From Symbiodinium sp. CCMP2592 (lineage: Eukaryota; Sar; Dinophyceae; Suessiales; Symbiodiniaceae), in contig CAJNDT010002002.1 in NCBI GenBank assembly GCA_905221615.1, positions 248,001 through 312,000 on the forward strand: a stretch of DNA of 64,000 nucleotides. Reading direction: 5' to 3'. A program made the position numbers and the translations under genes. The first letter of the stretch is position 1, and each line of letters begins with the position of its first letter. The notes under the pieces are model-generated. The model saw nothing but the letters and a program-made list of their open reading frames with translations. It was not told the origin of the DNA and did no database searches. Shown here piece after piece: positions 37,560-46,857 of this stretch.

Positions 37560-37700
37560 TGTCGGCATTGGCGATTCGGCATGTTTCCGCCAATGCTTTT
37601 CGGCACTGGCCATTTCGCGCGTTTTCCGCCAATGCCGACGGAGATCTCGCCAGTGCCGACGAAGATCGACGAAGAGTTCGCCAATGCCGACGAAACATCA
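37560..37700. repeat. Cluster of CGCCAATGCCGACG motifs in both orientations
   Basis: CGGCATTGGCG (37563), CCGCCAATGC (37588), CGGCACTGGCC (37602), CCGCCAATGCCGACGG (37627), CGCCAGTGCCGACGAAG (37649), CGCCAATGCCGACGAA (37680). The region is open in several frames (37485-37706, 37559-37825) and could be coding. Confidence 0.8.
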
Positions 37701-37825
37701 AAGTAGAAAAACATATGATGAATTCTACAACCCCAAACCCTCATCCCCTAAACCCCAACCCCTCAACTCTTCAAGACCCATCGTCTAAGGTGTTTTGGGG
37801 ACTGGACGAGGGCTGGGGCTTGTAA

Positions 37826-38802
37826 TTTCGCAAACACCGGCAGTTTTGCTTAAGGTTTATAGGGTTTCAGGATTTGGGGGCTTTTGGGGTTCAGGGTGGG
37901 TCGAAATTGTTTGGGAAAAGACGCGCATCTGAGGTCGGCAGACCCTGGCAGTGAGCAGGGTGAGTACGAGACTTATGTGTTTTAAGCCTTGGGGGCGCTG
38001 CTTCGGGTGGTTTCGGCCCAATCGAGAAGCGTGTGTAATTTCCGGCATTATTCCTAAGGGTTACTTTTATGATACTGATTGTAGTAGAATATATCCCGAA
38101 GCCCGATACTAGTTGATAGAGCCCTTATATGATTCCTAAGGGTTTATTTTATAATTGTGCTGCACTATATCCCAAAGCCCGATCCTAACTGATAGAGCCC
38201 TGTGATTCCTAGGTAGTATTAGGGAGACCCCTCAAAGGGGACCCTTCTTTACCCTACTTCTGGCTCTCTTAAAAGGGGCCTTATTCAGAGGGTCTATGTC
38301 CCCAAGGGTCCCCCCAATCCTAGCTCCCAATTATGTGACGTCACGGCTCAAGGCACCACTTCCCAGAACCAAAAAACCATCTCTCAAGATGCAGGGTGTG
38401 GATTTTGGCGTTCCCTCGCGGGGGGGGGGGGGGCATAGCAACTTAGGGGTACTTAGATTTTTGTTAAAACTTTTTTGGTGATTATAATGCCTAATAGACA
38501 GCTACAAATATAATTTTGGCTAGGGTTCTAAGTTCAGTATAGGCAATTAGATACCTTCATGTTGACAAGCCTACGCTGGGGTTCGAGGGTTGGTACACCG
38601 CTGTATAACCCCTAAGTCCTAACCCCAAACCCCCAACAACCAAAATGCTAAAAGGCTCATCGCCGCCCAAGCATCCGTCAATCCTAAGGGATCAGACCAT
38701 CGCATATAGCTTCTGCAGAGCGGGGAAGCCAAAGCTCAAGTCGAGGCGCTTTTCGTTTTCCTCCTTCGTCCATGAAATGTTTCTGTTTCAGTCTCCAGCC
38801 CC
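37826..38802. other. Spacer with weak islands
   Basis: 38050-38210 holds a 90 bp imperfect direct duplication (TCCTAAGGGTTA(C/T)TTTTAT ... CCCGATACTA / CCCGATCCTAACTGATAGAGCCC). A short island at 38648-38700 reads KRLIAAQASVNPKGSDHRI. A G13 run lies at 38420. Confidence 0.5.
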
Positions 38803-38932
38803 TACTTAGAGGATCATGGGACTTAGTAAGTAGGTTATAAAAGGGGTTATAAGTCCCCTAAGTGGGGTTATCCTAATCATAACCTACTTATAACCTTACT
38901 TACTACGTCCCATGAGCCTTCAAGTAAGCTCT
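38803..38932. mobile_element. Family C palindromic element
   Basis: CTACTTAGAGGATCATGGGA on the left; CGTCCCATGAGCCTTCAAGT with A on the right. Confidence 0.9.
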
Positions 38933-40054
38933 AAACCAGGAAGCCCTAAACCGTTCGTTCAACTTTTTTCGTGGCAGTTTAGGGTTTAGTTTCGTTTAGG
39001 GCAAGAGGGCTGGGGTGAAGGGGTTCGGGTAGAGCGTTTTGGGATTTAACGCTTACGGCTTAGGTGTGGAGGGTTTGGAGTTTAGGGTACAGGGGGTCGT
39101 CCAACAGGGTAGGAAAAGAGTGGACATCACGATTCCGGCCGGAAGACTTCACCCTGTAGAGGGTTAATGACTACAACAACCAAAAAAAGGAGCTATACAG
39201 ATTCATGTGATGAAGCAGAGTGCCACATTGCCCTGAGTTCTAACAACCAACTAAACCCTAAACCCTGAACAATTAACACTAAACCCTAAACCCTAAAAGT
39301 TCCTTCAAGCCCTCAGGCTAAAGATTGACTCTTGAGTTACGTGTTGCGGGCTAACGCCAAACCCTAAATTCCTAAATGCTAAGCCCCAAACCCCAAATCC
39401 CAAACCAGAGTGTGTGTAGCCCAACCCAGTTCGCCGCTCTCGGCTCGGTTTAGGGTTAAGGTTTAGGGTTTGGGGCGTAGGGTTTAGGGTGTAGGGTTTG
39501 GGGCGGGGGCTTTATGGTTTCATGTACGTGTGTGTATGTGTGTGTGCTTGTGTGCTTGGTTTGGGTTAAGGGTTTAGGCTGTCGTTATGTAAGGCTTTAC
39601 CTAAAAAACCTTCTCGTTAAACTAAAGGAAAAGATACCTTATTCAAGGGATATCTCGGTTGCGGTTGTGCTAGCGGTTGTGGGTTCCATCCGCTGAAGGA
39701 GAGAGCGTGGCAGCCCTAAGTATTTCGGCCTAGGGTTCAGGGTCAATCAAGACCTTAAACTCTAAACCCTGAGCCCTTTCCCAGAACACAGAAACCCTGA
39801 ACAAATCCCGCTTAATCCCTTATCCTGAATCTGAAGCCATTAATCCTCAACTCCAGATCCCAAAGCCCTGAGGCCTATACCTTCAAGCCCCTATAAAGCC
39901 TTAACCCGGGGGCGCCACCAAACCCTAAACCTTTGGCCCTAGAGCCTTAAACCCCAAACCCTGAAGTCTTAGACACTGTGCTGACGACTGAGCTCGGCAT
40001 CCCTCCCGGTTGATGCTGGCGCTTTGATGCCTGCATGAGATCCTTCCTTGATCT
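38933..40054. other. Telomere-like spacer
   Basis: Mixed TTTAGGG (38970-39090, 39450-39510), a GTGTGTATG stretch (39525-39555) and CCCTAAA-like DNA (39760-39990). No convincing gene. The 39514-39696 frame (LVKLKEKIPYSRDISVAVVL) may hold a short exon. Confidence 0.45.
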
Positions 40055-40158
40055 TACTATAGGGGCCTAAATCATTACCAATACTACTTCGGGGTTCCTT
40101 ATTGTAATTATAGTATAATGTGCCCCAAAACCCTATTCTGAGTATTAAGGCCCGTCTG
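40055..40158. mobile_element. Family H palindromic element
   Basis: TACTATAGGGGCCTAAATCA on the left; GTATAATGTGCCCCAAAACC and TATTAAGGCCCGTCTGTTA on the right. Confidence 0.8.
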
Positions 40159-40172
40159 TTACGGTCTTGTAC

Positions 40173-40275
40173 AGGGATGTATGCAGCAAGGGAACTCCAG
40201 GGGATTGAAACTGAAGGCTGTTAAGGATTCGCCTGGCTTGGCGATCTTATCAGTAGCTGTATGCTGTCGGTTTAG
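40173..40275 (+). CDS. Candidate exon
   Basis: After GTCTTGTACAG the frame reads MQQGNSRGLKLKAVKDSPGL then AILSVAVCCR, running into TTAGGG. AG|GGATG border. Composition support. Confidence 0.4.
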
Positions 40276-40649
40276 GGCTTAGGGTTTATGGGAGACAAAA
40301 ACTTAGAATCGAGACATCCATATACACCTTCTGTGCGTGGAGCCCCTTTGATGGCCCCAAATAGACTGCGGTGCAAGAGACGGCTGTGCAACTATCGTAG
40401 GAGCCTGAATAGCTGAATAGCTATGCTATTCCTCAGGGTTCGTATTCTACTCTTAGGGGTACTTAGAAATAACCTTTGCTTTTTGGTTATATAATATAAT
40501 CCCTAAGAAACGGCTAAATTTACAAGTTTTGCTAGGGTTCTAAGTTCAGTATAGTACTACAACCTACTTCAAAGCTCTATTGACAGCTTCAAGGCCCCTA
40601 CAATAGACGATCTGTTTTCGGGGAGTTCCACCTTAGCTTGTCGGACCCG

Positions 40650-40855
40650 GGTCCGTAAACCTTAAACCCCTAAACCCTAGACCCTGAACCCCTAAACCCC
40701 TAAACCCTAAATCCTAAACCCCTAAACCTTAAATCCTAAACCCTAAACTCTAAACCCCAAACCTTAAACCCCTGAACCCCAAACCCTGAACCCCTGAAAC
40801 CCTTAAACCCTAAACCCAAACCCCAAACCCCCAATCCCTAAACCCTAAACCCCAA
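40650..40855 (-). repeat. CCCTAAA array, degenerate
   Basis: About 26 variants of CCCTAAA, CCCCTAAA and CCCTGAA. Confidence 0.92.
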
Positions 40856-40907
40856 AAGGGGTCGGCGGAGCGTGTTGCGGAGCCGGAACCCGAAGTCCCA
40901 AACCCTA

Positions 40908-41105
40908 CTGAAAGGATCATATCATGGGACTTAGTAATGTTCCTCAAGGGGATCCATAAGGCATCTATGGGGTGTTTAGGGTTTGAAAGATCATGGGATT
41001 TAGTAACCAGGGCTATTTTAAGGGTAACTGTACTTATAACTACTTGTAACCTCAATTATGGCACTTATAACCTTACTTACCAAGTCCCCCGGTCTTCCAA
41101 GCAGA
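40908..41105. mobile_element. Family C element with S-unit and duplicated left arm
   Basis: AAAGGATCAT(ATCAT)GGGACTTAGTAA at 40911 and AAAGATCATGGGATTTAGTA at 40984, with an S insert (GTTCCTCAAGGGGATCCATA ... GTGTTTAGGG) between. Right end GGTCTTCCAAGCAG. Confidence 0.85.
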
Positions 41106-41356
41106 CCCTAACCTTAAACCCATAGATCCCTGCAAGGAACCCGAAAGATCCCTTCAAGGAACCCTATAGATCCCTTCAAGGAGCCTTTTAAGCCCCAAAG
41201 CCTAAAGCTCTGCAGCCTTACATTCCAAATCCGTGACACACCCAGAGTCCCAAACCCTTCAGGAAAGGCTTGTAAAAATCTTATAGAACCTTGAAAGAAC
41301 CTTCCCTAGAGCTCTAAGGACTCATATATTCAGGCTGTTGCGCCCAAAGACCATAC

Positions 41357-41460
41357 TACTGTTGATGATATAAATCCTGCATGACCCATAATAAGGAATA
41401 TACCATAATTCCCATAGTTAGGGTCCTTAAGGTAATGCAGGGTTTATATCATCAACCGTA
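41357..41460. mobile_element. Family A palindromic element
   Basis: TACTGTTGATGATATAAATC on the left and GGTTTATATCATCAACCGTA on the right; TA at both ends. Confidence 0.93.
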
Positions 41461-41547
41461 TATAAGGCTTTTGGGCTATTCGGATGCCCAGAGCTTGTGT
41501 AAAGCCTAATTATAGAACCCTGGAAGAACCTTGCCCTCAGGGTCCAA

Positions 41548-41632
41548 GTGCCCAAATAGTAGGGTTTCAGAGTCCAAAATCCATTCAGAGTATGGACTTT
41601 TGGGACTTGAAACCCTACTATTTGGTTACTTG
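41548..41632. mobile_element. Family O palindromic element
   Basis: GTCCAAGTGCCCAAATAGTA and CCCTACTATTTGGTTACTTG around TCCATTCAGAGTATGGAC. Confidence 0.8.
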
Positions 41633-41704
41633 TTTTTAGGGTTCCCTAACATGATTTCTTTATATAAGTCCTTAAAAAAGTAGGTTACTTGGGGCCAAGG
41701 TAAT
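41632..41704. mobile_element. Family M palindromic element
   Basis: TTTTTAGGGTTCCCTAACATGATT with TCCTTAAAAAAGTAGGTTAC. Nearly identical to 45066-45146, which also keeps the outer AACCTACC. Confidence 0.75.
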
Positions 41705-41988
41705 TATGGAAGCCTCAAGACCCGTCTAAACCCTAAACCCTAAACCAGGGTGCCAGTGAGCTTCTCTTTAGCCCAGTTCCCGAGAGCCAAGGAAGGGCTC
41801 GAGAACCTCAAACCCAAACCCTGAACGAGGCTTAAAAGGCTCCTTAAAGGGATCTAAAGGGTTCCTTCATGGGATCTATAGGGTTCTTGAAGGTATCTAT
41901 AGGGTTCTGAACTCTGAAACAAGGGCTTAGGGATTTAGGGATTTAGGGTTGTAGGGGTTTAGGGTTAAAGGTTTAGGGATTAAGCAGG

Positions 41989-42084
41989 ATTACTTGGAGG
42001 GTCATGGGACTTAGTAAGGTTATAAGTACCCTAACCCTAATAATAACCCTAGTTACTGAGTCCCATCATCCTTTAAGTAGGGTT
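41989..42084. mobile_element. Family C palindromic element, shortened
   Basis: TTACTTGGAGGGTCATGGGA on the left; AGTCCCATCATCCTTTAAGT with A on the right; core truncated. Confidence 0.9.
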
Positions 42085-42132
42085 GAGGGAGTAGGGCTCA
42101 GAACTCAGGGTACCAGGTTTAGGGAGAATCCA

Positions 42133-42235
42133 AGGGTAAGAGGAGGGACCTTTACTAAGGACCCCTAGGTATATACCCTTAATATAGCTACTATACCCAT
42201 TACAAACCCTAAACCCTAAACCGTGGTTTAGGGAC
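42133..42235. mobile_element. Family J relic
   Basis: AAGGGTAAGAGGAGGGACCT and GACCCCTAGGTATATACCCT match half of family J; the rest runs into CCCTAAACC. Confidence 0.6.
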
Positions 42236-42246
42236 AAACCAAGGGA

Positions 42247-42330
42247 GGGCCGCGGTAGATCTCAGCCAGCAGCCAGCACTGGCAGAGCGAAGCTCATAGA
42301 CCTGAGCACCCGGCGCCTTGCAGCCCTTTC
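42247..42330 (+). CDS. Candidate exon, basic
   Basis: Reads GRGRSQPAASTGRAKLIDLS then TRRLAAL. GC-rich island between CCCTAAA runs. Confidence 0.4.
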
Positions 42331-42355
42331 TGGAAAACCCCTAAACCCCTAAACC

Positions 42356-42468
42356 AGCCTGTTCAGTGGTACACTTTTTTACTTTCAGGTTTCTGGGTTC
42401 CTATTCTATATAAAATAAGAAGCCTACAAAAGTATATACCTTTTTCCAGTGGGTTACTGAACAGCCTA
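42356..42468. mobile_element. Family F palindromic element
   Basis: GCCTGTTCAGTGGTACACTT on the left; AGTGGGTTACTGAACAGCCT with AG on the right. Confidence 0.93.
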
Positions 42469-42891
42469 GTAAACCCCTAAACCTCTAAACCCCTAAACCC
42501 TAAACCTCAAACCCTAAACCCTAAAACGCTAGAACCCTAAACCCTTTCGGGTTTTGGCTGCGCCGCAACTTCCGGGGAATGTGGGATGCAGCAAAGGATG
42601 ACAGGGGGTATGATGCTTGCATGTATTCGGAACGAGATATGAGGAAGTCGCCGCCCCACCCATCAGGAAGTAACCGAAAGACCATGTTATATTTCCTATT
42701 GCATAAATTCATGAGGTAATGCCATGCAGAGTGTGCCATCACCAGAAGTCCTAAATCCTTAACCCCCAACCCTGGTGCGGCTTGTTGTTGAGTTTCGGGT
42801 TTACGGTCACGGGCTTTGCAGTGCTGCTATCAGTAGTCCAGCAGTGTTCTGTAAGGGTTCTATCATCATGGTTTTATATGGGTTCTCCCCA

Positions 42892-43118
42892 ACCCTACTT
42901 GGAGGGTCACGGGACTTAGTAAGTAAGGTTATAAGTACCCTAATTGGGGTTATAAGTATAGCTACCCTAATAATAGCCCTAGTTACCAAGTCCCATGATT
43001 CCTTAAGTACCCTAAACCCCCCCATAGATCCCTTATAGATCCCTTTAAGGAGCCCCTTTAAGGAGCCCCTTTAAGGAACCCTTAAAAGTTACTAAGTCCC
43101 ATGATTCTTCAAGTAAGC
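42892..43118. mobile_element. Family C element with S-unit and duplicated right arm
   Basis: The left arm is TACTTGGAGGGTCACGGGAC. The right arm GTTACCAAGTCCCATGATTC at 42982 recurs as GTTACTAAGTCCCATGATTC at 43088 around a reverse S insert (CCCATAGATCCCTTATAGAT ... AACCCTTAAAA). Confidence 0.9.
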
Positions 43119-43156
43119 CCCGTAAACCAGACCGGGGTTCGGGTAGGGTTGGGGTC

Positions 43157-43250
43157 CACGGTTTAGGGTTTAGCGTTTAGCGTTTAGGGGTTTAGGGGTT
43201 TAGGGTTTAGGGTTTAGGGTTTAGGGTTTAGGGTTTAGGGTTTAGGGTAT
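43157..43250 (+). repeat. TTTAGGG array
   Basis: About thirteen units, the last eight perfect; runs straight into a family E element. Confidence 0.96.
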
Positions 43251-43356
43251 TGGGAGTTTCCGAAAATTAGGGGTACCGTATTTTGGGGTCCTTATAAGAA
43301 GGGTCCTACTATGTAGGGTGCTATATTAGGGTCCCTTATTTTTGGAAACTCCCGTA
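43247..43356. mobile_element. Family E palindromic element
   Basis: TTGGGAGTTTCCGAAAATTA on the left, TTTTTGGAAACTCCCGTA on the right. Confidence 0.93.
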
Positions 43357-43372
43357 TGTGCTCCTTGTACAG

Positions 43373-43518
43373 GCTTAAGCGGGGCACCAGATGCGACTCA
43401 TTGCGAGTATCACCGGCCTCCATTAATCCCACTCAGCCAAGAAAGCGGTTTTGCACCCCGTATTAAGAGAGCTAATGCCTACAACAGCCCAGACTTTCGG
43501 TGTTGTTGGGGGGTGTAG
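43373..43518 (+). CDS. Candidate terminal exon
   Basis: After TGCTCCTTGTACAG the frame reads LSGAPDATHCEYHRPPLIPL, SQESGFAPRIKRANAYNSPD, FRCCWGV to TAG. About 48 codons of ordinary composition with a good acceptor. Family unknown. Confidence 0.48.
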
Positions 43519-43674
43519 GACAAGCTGAAGCAGGCCTAGAATATTGCAGAACGTCCCCTAAGCCGCAACCCCCTAAGCCCTGAACCGAAAAAACCCTACA
43601 CCCTAATCCCTAAACCCCTCAGTCCTAAACCCGAAGCCCTTAGACTTTAAAACCTATAAGCCCTAAAACCCTAG

Positions 43675-43758
43675 CAAGGCGTCGAGAAGTGACGCGCAGC
43701 TCCAGAAGGAGGTGATTTTCCAGTTCAGGTCGTTTGGTGCTCATGAAAAATGGAAGGG
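43675..43758 (+). CDS. Candidate exon
   Basis: After AAACCCTAG the frame reads KASRSDAQLQKEVIFQFRSF then GAHEKWKG. Charged and helical. TTTAGG follows at once. Confidence 0.45.
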
Positions 43759-43872
43759 TTTAGGATTTGGAGGTTGAGGCTTTAGGATTTGGGGGTTGAG
43801 GCTTTAGGATTTGGGGGTTGAGGCTTTAGGATTTGAGGGCTGAGGCTTTAGGATTTGGGGGTTGAGGGTTTC
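43757..43872 (+). repeat. 22 bp tandem repeat, five copies
   Basis: Unit TTTAGGATTTGGGGGTTGAGGC with minor changes. A derivative of the TTTAGGG motif with an enlarged period. Confidence 0.95.
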
Positions 43873-44162
43873 AGGGGCGTTAGGGGCAATATGAGGCCCA
43901 ACAGGGTTTAGGCGCCGTTTAGGGGTGTGTTTCATCAGAGCGACAGACGGACTATCAGGGGATGGCATCAAATATCAAGTACATAAGTTCTTAACCCCCA
44001 AACCCTTGAAGTGAAACTTCCATATCATACACCCTAAACCCTTAAAGACACCTGCATACTACATCCATCCACATTTCTTGAGGGTTCTTTTCAGCTTTCA
44101 GCTTCGGGGGCTCAGGTGTAGATGCAGCAGCTTCAAAATTCGAAGATTTCAACCTATCAGTA

Positions 44163-44279
44163 CTGTAGAAGCCCAAGAGTTGGAAACCCCATAGCCTCCA
44201 TCCTTAAGAGTAATGTATAGGGAATCCCAGCACTATTTGGCCTTAACCCGGTTTCCAACTTTATGGGGTCTACTGTATA
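44163..44279. mobile_element. Family D palindromic element (GGAAACC subtype)
   Basis: TACTGTAGAAGCCCAAGAGT on the left, GTTTCCAACTTTATGGGGTC with TACTGTA on the right. Confidence 0.93.
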
Positions 44280-44379
44280 TGGTGTATGTATATGGATATG
44301 CATATGTAGTTGTAGATGTATATGGTGTATGTATGTATGTATATATACTCTGTGTGTGTATGTGTAAGTCTATGTGCAA

Positions 44380-44459
44380 TCCTGCTCCTGCTCCTGCTCC
44401 TCCCGCTGCTCCCGCTGCTGCTGCTGCTACTACTACCACTACCACTACTCCTAGTACTC

Positions 44460-44500
<41 letters not shown>

Positions 44501-44513
44501 GCTACTGCTACTG

Positions 44514-44602
<89 letters not shown>
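44380..44602. repeat. (CTA)n/(CTC)n trinucleotide microsatellite
   Basis: CTG/CTC/CTA triplets for about 220 bp. Poly-Thr, poly-Leu and other open frames here are repeat artefacts. Interrupted at 44599 by a family A element; CTACTACGAC continues after it. Confidence 0.97.
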
Positions 44603-44703
44603 GTTGATGATATAAATCCTGCATTACCTTAAGGGCCCTAAACTATGGGAATTATGGCATATTCCTCATCATGGGTAATGCAGGATTTACATCATCAACC
44701 GTA
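44599..44703. mobile_element. Family A element inserted in the CTA microsatellite
   Basis: TACTGTTGATGATATAAATC on the left; TTACATCATCAACCGTA on the right, followed by CTACTACGAC. The host repeat on both sides gives an exact insertion boundary at TA. Confidence 0.95.
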
Positions 44704-44954
44704 CTACTACGACTTTCTCATCGGAATCCATGAACCCATGTGCCTCAAGCGATGGCGTTGAAGCTTTAGCTCCCAGAAGACTTCGGGGAGATTTTTCCCT
44801 AAGCCCTTAACCTGTCAACTCTAAAGGGGGTTTAGGGTTTAGGGTTTAGGGGACTTTGGTGGGCCGGCGGGTTTAAGCTTGAGGCTTTATGGGCTTTCGG
44901 CTTGGGGCTTAGGCTTTAGAGTATTCTGGCTTTGCCTCTTAAGGAGGAGAGGTC

Positions 44955-45035
44955 ATGAAACTCGCCGCTGCCTTCGCCCTCGCCACGTGCGCCCTCGCGC
45001 AAACCTGCACCGACCTAGTCCCATCAACCTGGCAG
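44955..45035 (+). CDS. Exon 1 of secreted Cys-rich protein: signal peptide
   Basis: ATG at 44955 gives MKLAAAFALATCALAQTCTD then LVPSTWQ. Basic start, hydrophobic core and small residues before A-Q-T make a textbook secretory signal peptide (likely cleavage after ALA). The exon would end TGGCAG|GACGCATGA, a GA-type donor. Joined to the next exon at 49471 (CTACAG|GAC) the frame gives W-Q-D-R-D-G-N-N-C-S-N-Y, matching the W-V-D-S-R-G-Y-S-C-Y-I-Y of exon 3. Without splicing the frame stops at TGA 45042. Acts in the secretory pathway or outside the cell by inference; role unknown. Confidence 0.65.
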
Positions 45036-45065
45036 GACGCATGAGGGTTACCTGGACCCTCAGGA

Positions 45066-45146
45066 ACCTACCTTTTTTAGGGTTCCCTAACATGATTTCG
45101 TTATATAAGTCTTTAAAAAAGTAGGTTACTTGGGGCCAAGGTAGGG
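45066..45146. mobile_element. Family M palindromic element
   Basis: AACCTACCTTTTTTAGGGTT on the left; TCTTTAAAAAAGTAGGTTAC on the right; core CATGATTTCGTTATATAAG. Confidence 0.85.
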
Positions 45147-45236
45147 TTCAGGGGATGCTATTTTGAGGGTTTCTTATTTTAAATTATAGTATAACAAGCC
45201 CCAAAACCCTATTCTTGCTATTAAGGCCCCTCTATT
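45147..45236. mobile_element. Family H relic
   Basis: AGTATAACAAGCCCCAAAAC and ATTAAGGCCCCTCTATTA match the right half of family H. Confidence 0.65.
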
Positions 45237-45428
45237 AGGGTTTAGGGGTTTCCAAACCCCTAACTCTTGAGGGTTTGGGGTTTAAGCTTTGGGGGCTTCG
45301 GGGTTTAAGGTTAAGTGGGGTTTAACGTGTCAGGGCTGAGGGTTCAGAGGTGGGCATTTGAGGTCTGGGTTTTCATAGTTTCAGAGTGCGGAGCAGAAGC
45401 CAAAGAGTTTTAGGGTTTAGGGTTGGTT

Positions 45429-45527
45429 GAGGATGCGGTGATTTTGTTACATGTTCGTGGCCTTAGAAAGTCTGATTGGATTTGCGACCGGCTCGAGGGC
45501 AGGCAGAGTTGGGGAGTTTGGCTTTAG
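45429..45527 (+). CDS. Candidate terminal exon
   Basis: Reads EDAVILLHVRGLRKSDWICD then RLEGRQSWGVWL to TAG. Convincing composition between TTTAGGG and TTTGGGG repeats. It lies in the putative first intron of the Cys-rich gene, so it would belong to another gene or a fossil. Confidence 0.42.
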   Translation, partial: EDAVILLHVRGLRKSDWICDRLEGRQSWGVWL

Positions 45528-45576
45528 AGTTGTGTGGTTTCTGGTTTTGAGTTTAGGGGTTTGCGTTTGGAGTTTA

Positions 45577-45655
45577 GGCCTAAACCCTAAACCCTAAACC
45601 CTAAACCCTTAAACCCTAAAGCCTAAACCCTAAACCCTAAACCCTAAACCCAAAC
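45577..45655 (-). repeat. CCCTAAA array
   Basis: About eleven CCCTAAA units, the first after TTTAGGCCTAAACCC, a sharp head-to-head switch from G-rich to C-rich orientation. Confidence 0.95.
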
Positions 45656-45725
45656 CCTAAGCCCTAAGCCCTTAGGGGGGTAGGGTTCAGCATTCAGGGG
45701 GTCGAGGCGGCTTGCGAGTTGGAAT

Positions 45726-45905
45726 TTACTTGCAGTTTCATGGGACTTAGCAAGCAGGGTGTGGATTACTTCAAAAAGGTAGTTTGGGGTTTAGGGCGTA
45801 GGGTTTAGGGTTTAGGGATTACTTCAAAAAGGTAGTTATAAGCACAGTCACCCAATGGCAATAGCAACACGATTTACGAATCAGTCCCGTGATCCTTTCA
45901 GTAGG
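45726..45905. mobile_element. Family C element with telomeric insert and 22 bp duplication
   Basis: TTACTTGCAGTTTCATGGGA on the left; AGTCCCGTGATCCTTTCAGT with A on the right. GGATTACTTCAAAAAGGTAG with TT occurs at 45763-45784 and, identically, at 45816-45837. The 31 bp between is TTTAGGG-type. Confidence 0.93.
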
Positions 45906-46039
45906 GGTTTAGGGATTTGCGAAAGTTGGCCAGACGGCTTCGGCCATAAGCCATAACCCCTAAACCCTAAACCCTCACCGCCTGAGCCCTAAACCCTAAC
46001 ACCCTGAACCCTAAAACCCCAAGCCCTAAACCCTAAACA

Positions 46040-46140
46040 CGGCCCTGGGATGGCATCCGCTTGGATGCTCTACCGCGTAAACGTTTGTGGGTCTAAGGAG
46101 AGCCTCAACTCGAAGGAAGAGGGTTCTGGGGTATAGTATA
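46040..46140 (+). CDS. Candidate micro-exon
   Basis: Reads MASAWMLYRVNVCGSKESLN then SKEEGSGV to TAG. Starts with ATG after CCTGGG. Composition only. Confidence 0.38.
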
Positions 46141-46321
46141 GTAGACTTGTAGTAAGGAAATCTAGGGAATAGTATTACTTATGATTCAGGTTTCTGTATT
46201 ACTATTGTTACGGTTCAGGGTTTTAGGGTGGCCATTTTCTTATAAATACTTCTGATCACATTTGAGGGGCGCAAAACCTTCCTTGCTCAGTCCCCTGACC
46301 CTCTAAGTAGGGTTGAGGATA

Positions 46322-46386
46322 GTACGGCACCTAATATTTAGGGTACCCAAAAAGGGGCCATAATTTTGACAACTACCCATGTATCA
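46322..46386. mobile_element. Family Q half-element
   Basis: GGCACCTAATATTTAGGGTA and AATTTTGACAACTACCCATG match the insertion inside F at 6890. Confidence 0.65.
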
Positions 46387-46399
46387 GTGTGCAACCCTA

Positions 46400-46510
46400 A
46401 CCCAGAGCCTCCAAAACCCCTTAATTAAGGAATATACCTTAAAATCATATAAGGGATCCTATTATAATTTAAGGTATATTCCTTAATTAAGGGGTTTTGG
46501 CGGCTCTGGG
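46400..46510. mobile_element. Family B palindromic element
   Basis: CCCAGAGCCTCCAAAACCCC and GGGGTTTTGGCGGCTCTGGG. Confidence 0.95.
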
Positions 46511-46529
46511 AACACCCTAAGCCCTAAAC

Positions 46530-46605
46530 CCTAGCCAGGGAGAGTCTTCAAAGGAAGGAGAGTGCGGAACAAGTGCAGAAACTGAAAGGCCATTTTGAGT
46601 TCTTC
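46530..46605 (+). CDS. Candidate micro-exon
   Basis: Reads ESLQRKESAEQVQKLKGHFE then FFPLPP. Helical start. Composition only. Confidence 0.36.
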
Positions 46606-46677
46606 CCTCTCCCTCCTATAGGGTTCCTTTAAAGGGGTCTATAAGGGTTACTGTAAGGGATCTATCAGGGTACTATA

Positions 46678-46788
46678 ATTGAAACGCTTCGCGTCGCCCG
46701 CCTCGGCCCGGCTGCACACGCATGTGCCAAATAATTTGAAACGCTGCGCGTCGTCCGCCTCGGCCCGGCTGTACGCGCATGCGGCGAG
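46678..46788. repeat. About 57 bp GC-rich direct repeat, two copies
   Basis: TTGAAACGCTTCGCGTCGCC CGCCTCGGCCCGGCTG (46678) recurs at 46736 (TTGAAACGCTGCGCGTCGTC). Followed by unique DNA. The minus frame across it (46665-46937) repeats the same peptide twice. Confidence 0.9.
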
Positions 46789-46857
46789 TGGCTACTATGT
46801 GCAGCAAGCTCTTGTAGGAAAAAAGTAACAGTTGGAATCGCACTTATAGTAAAAGTA

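Noticed and set aside
44213-44632. 139-codon plus-strand ORF with poly-Thr and 99-codon ORF with poly-Leu
   Set aside because: Translation of the CTA/CTC trinucleotide microsatellite, ending inside a family A element.
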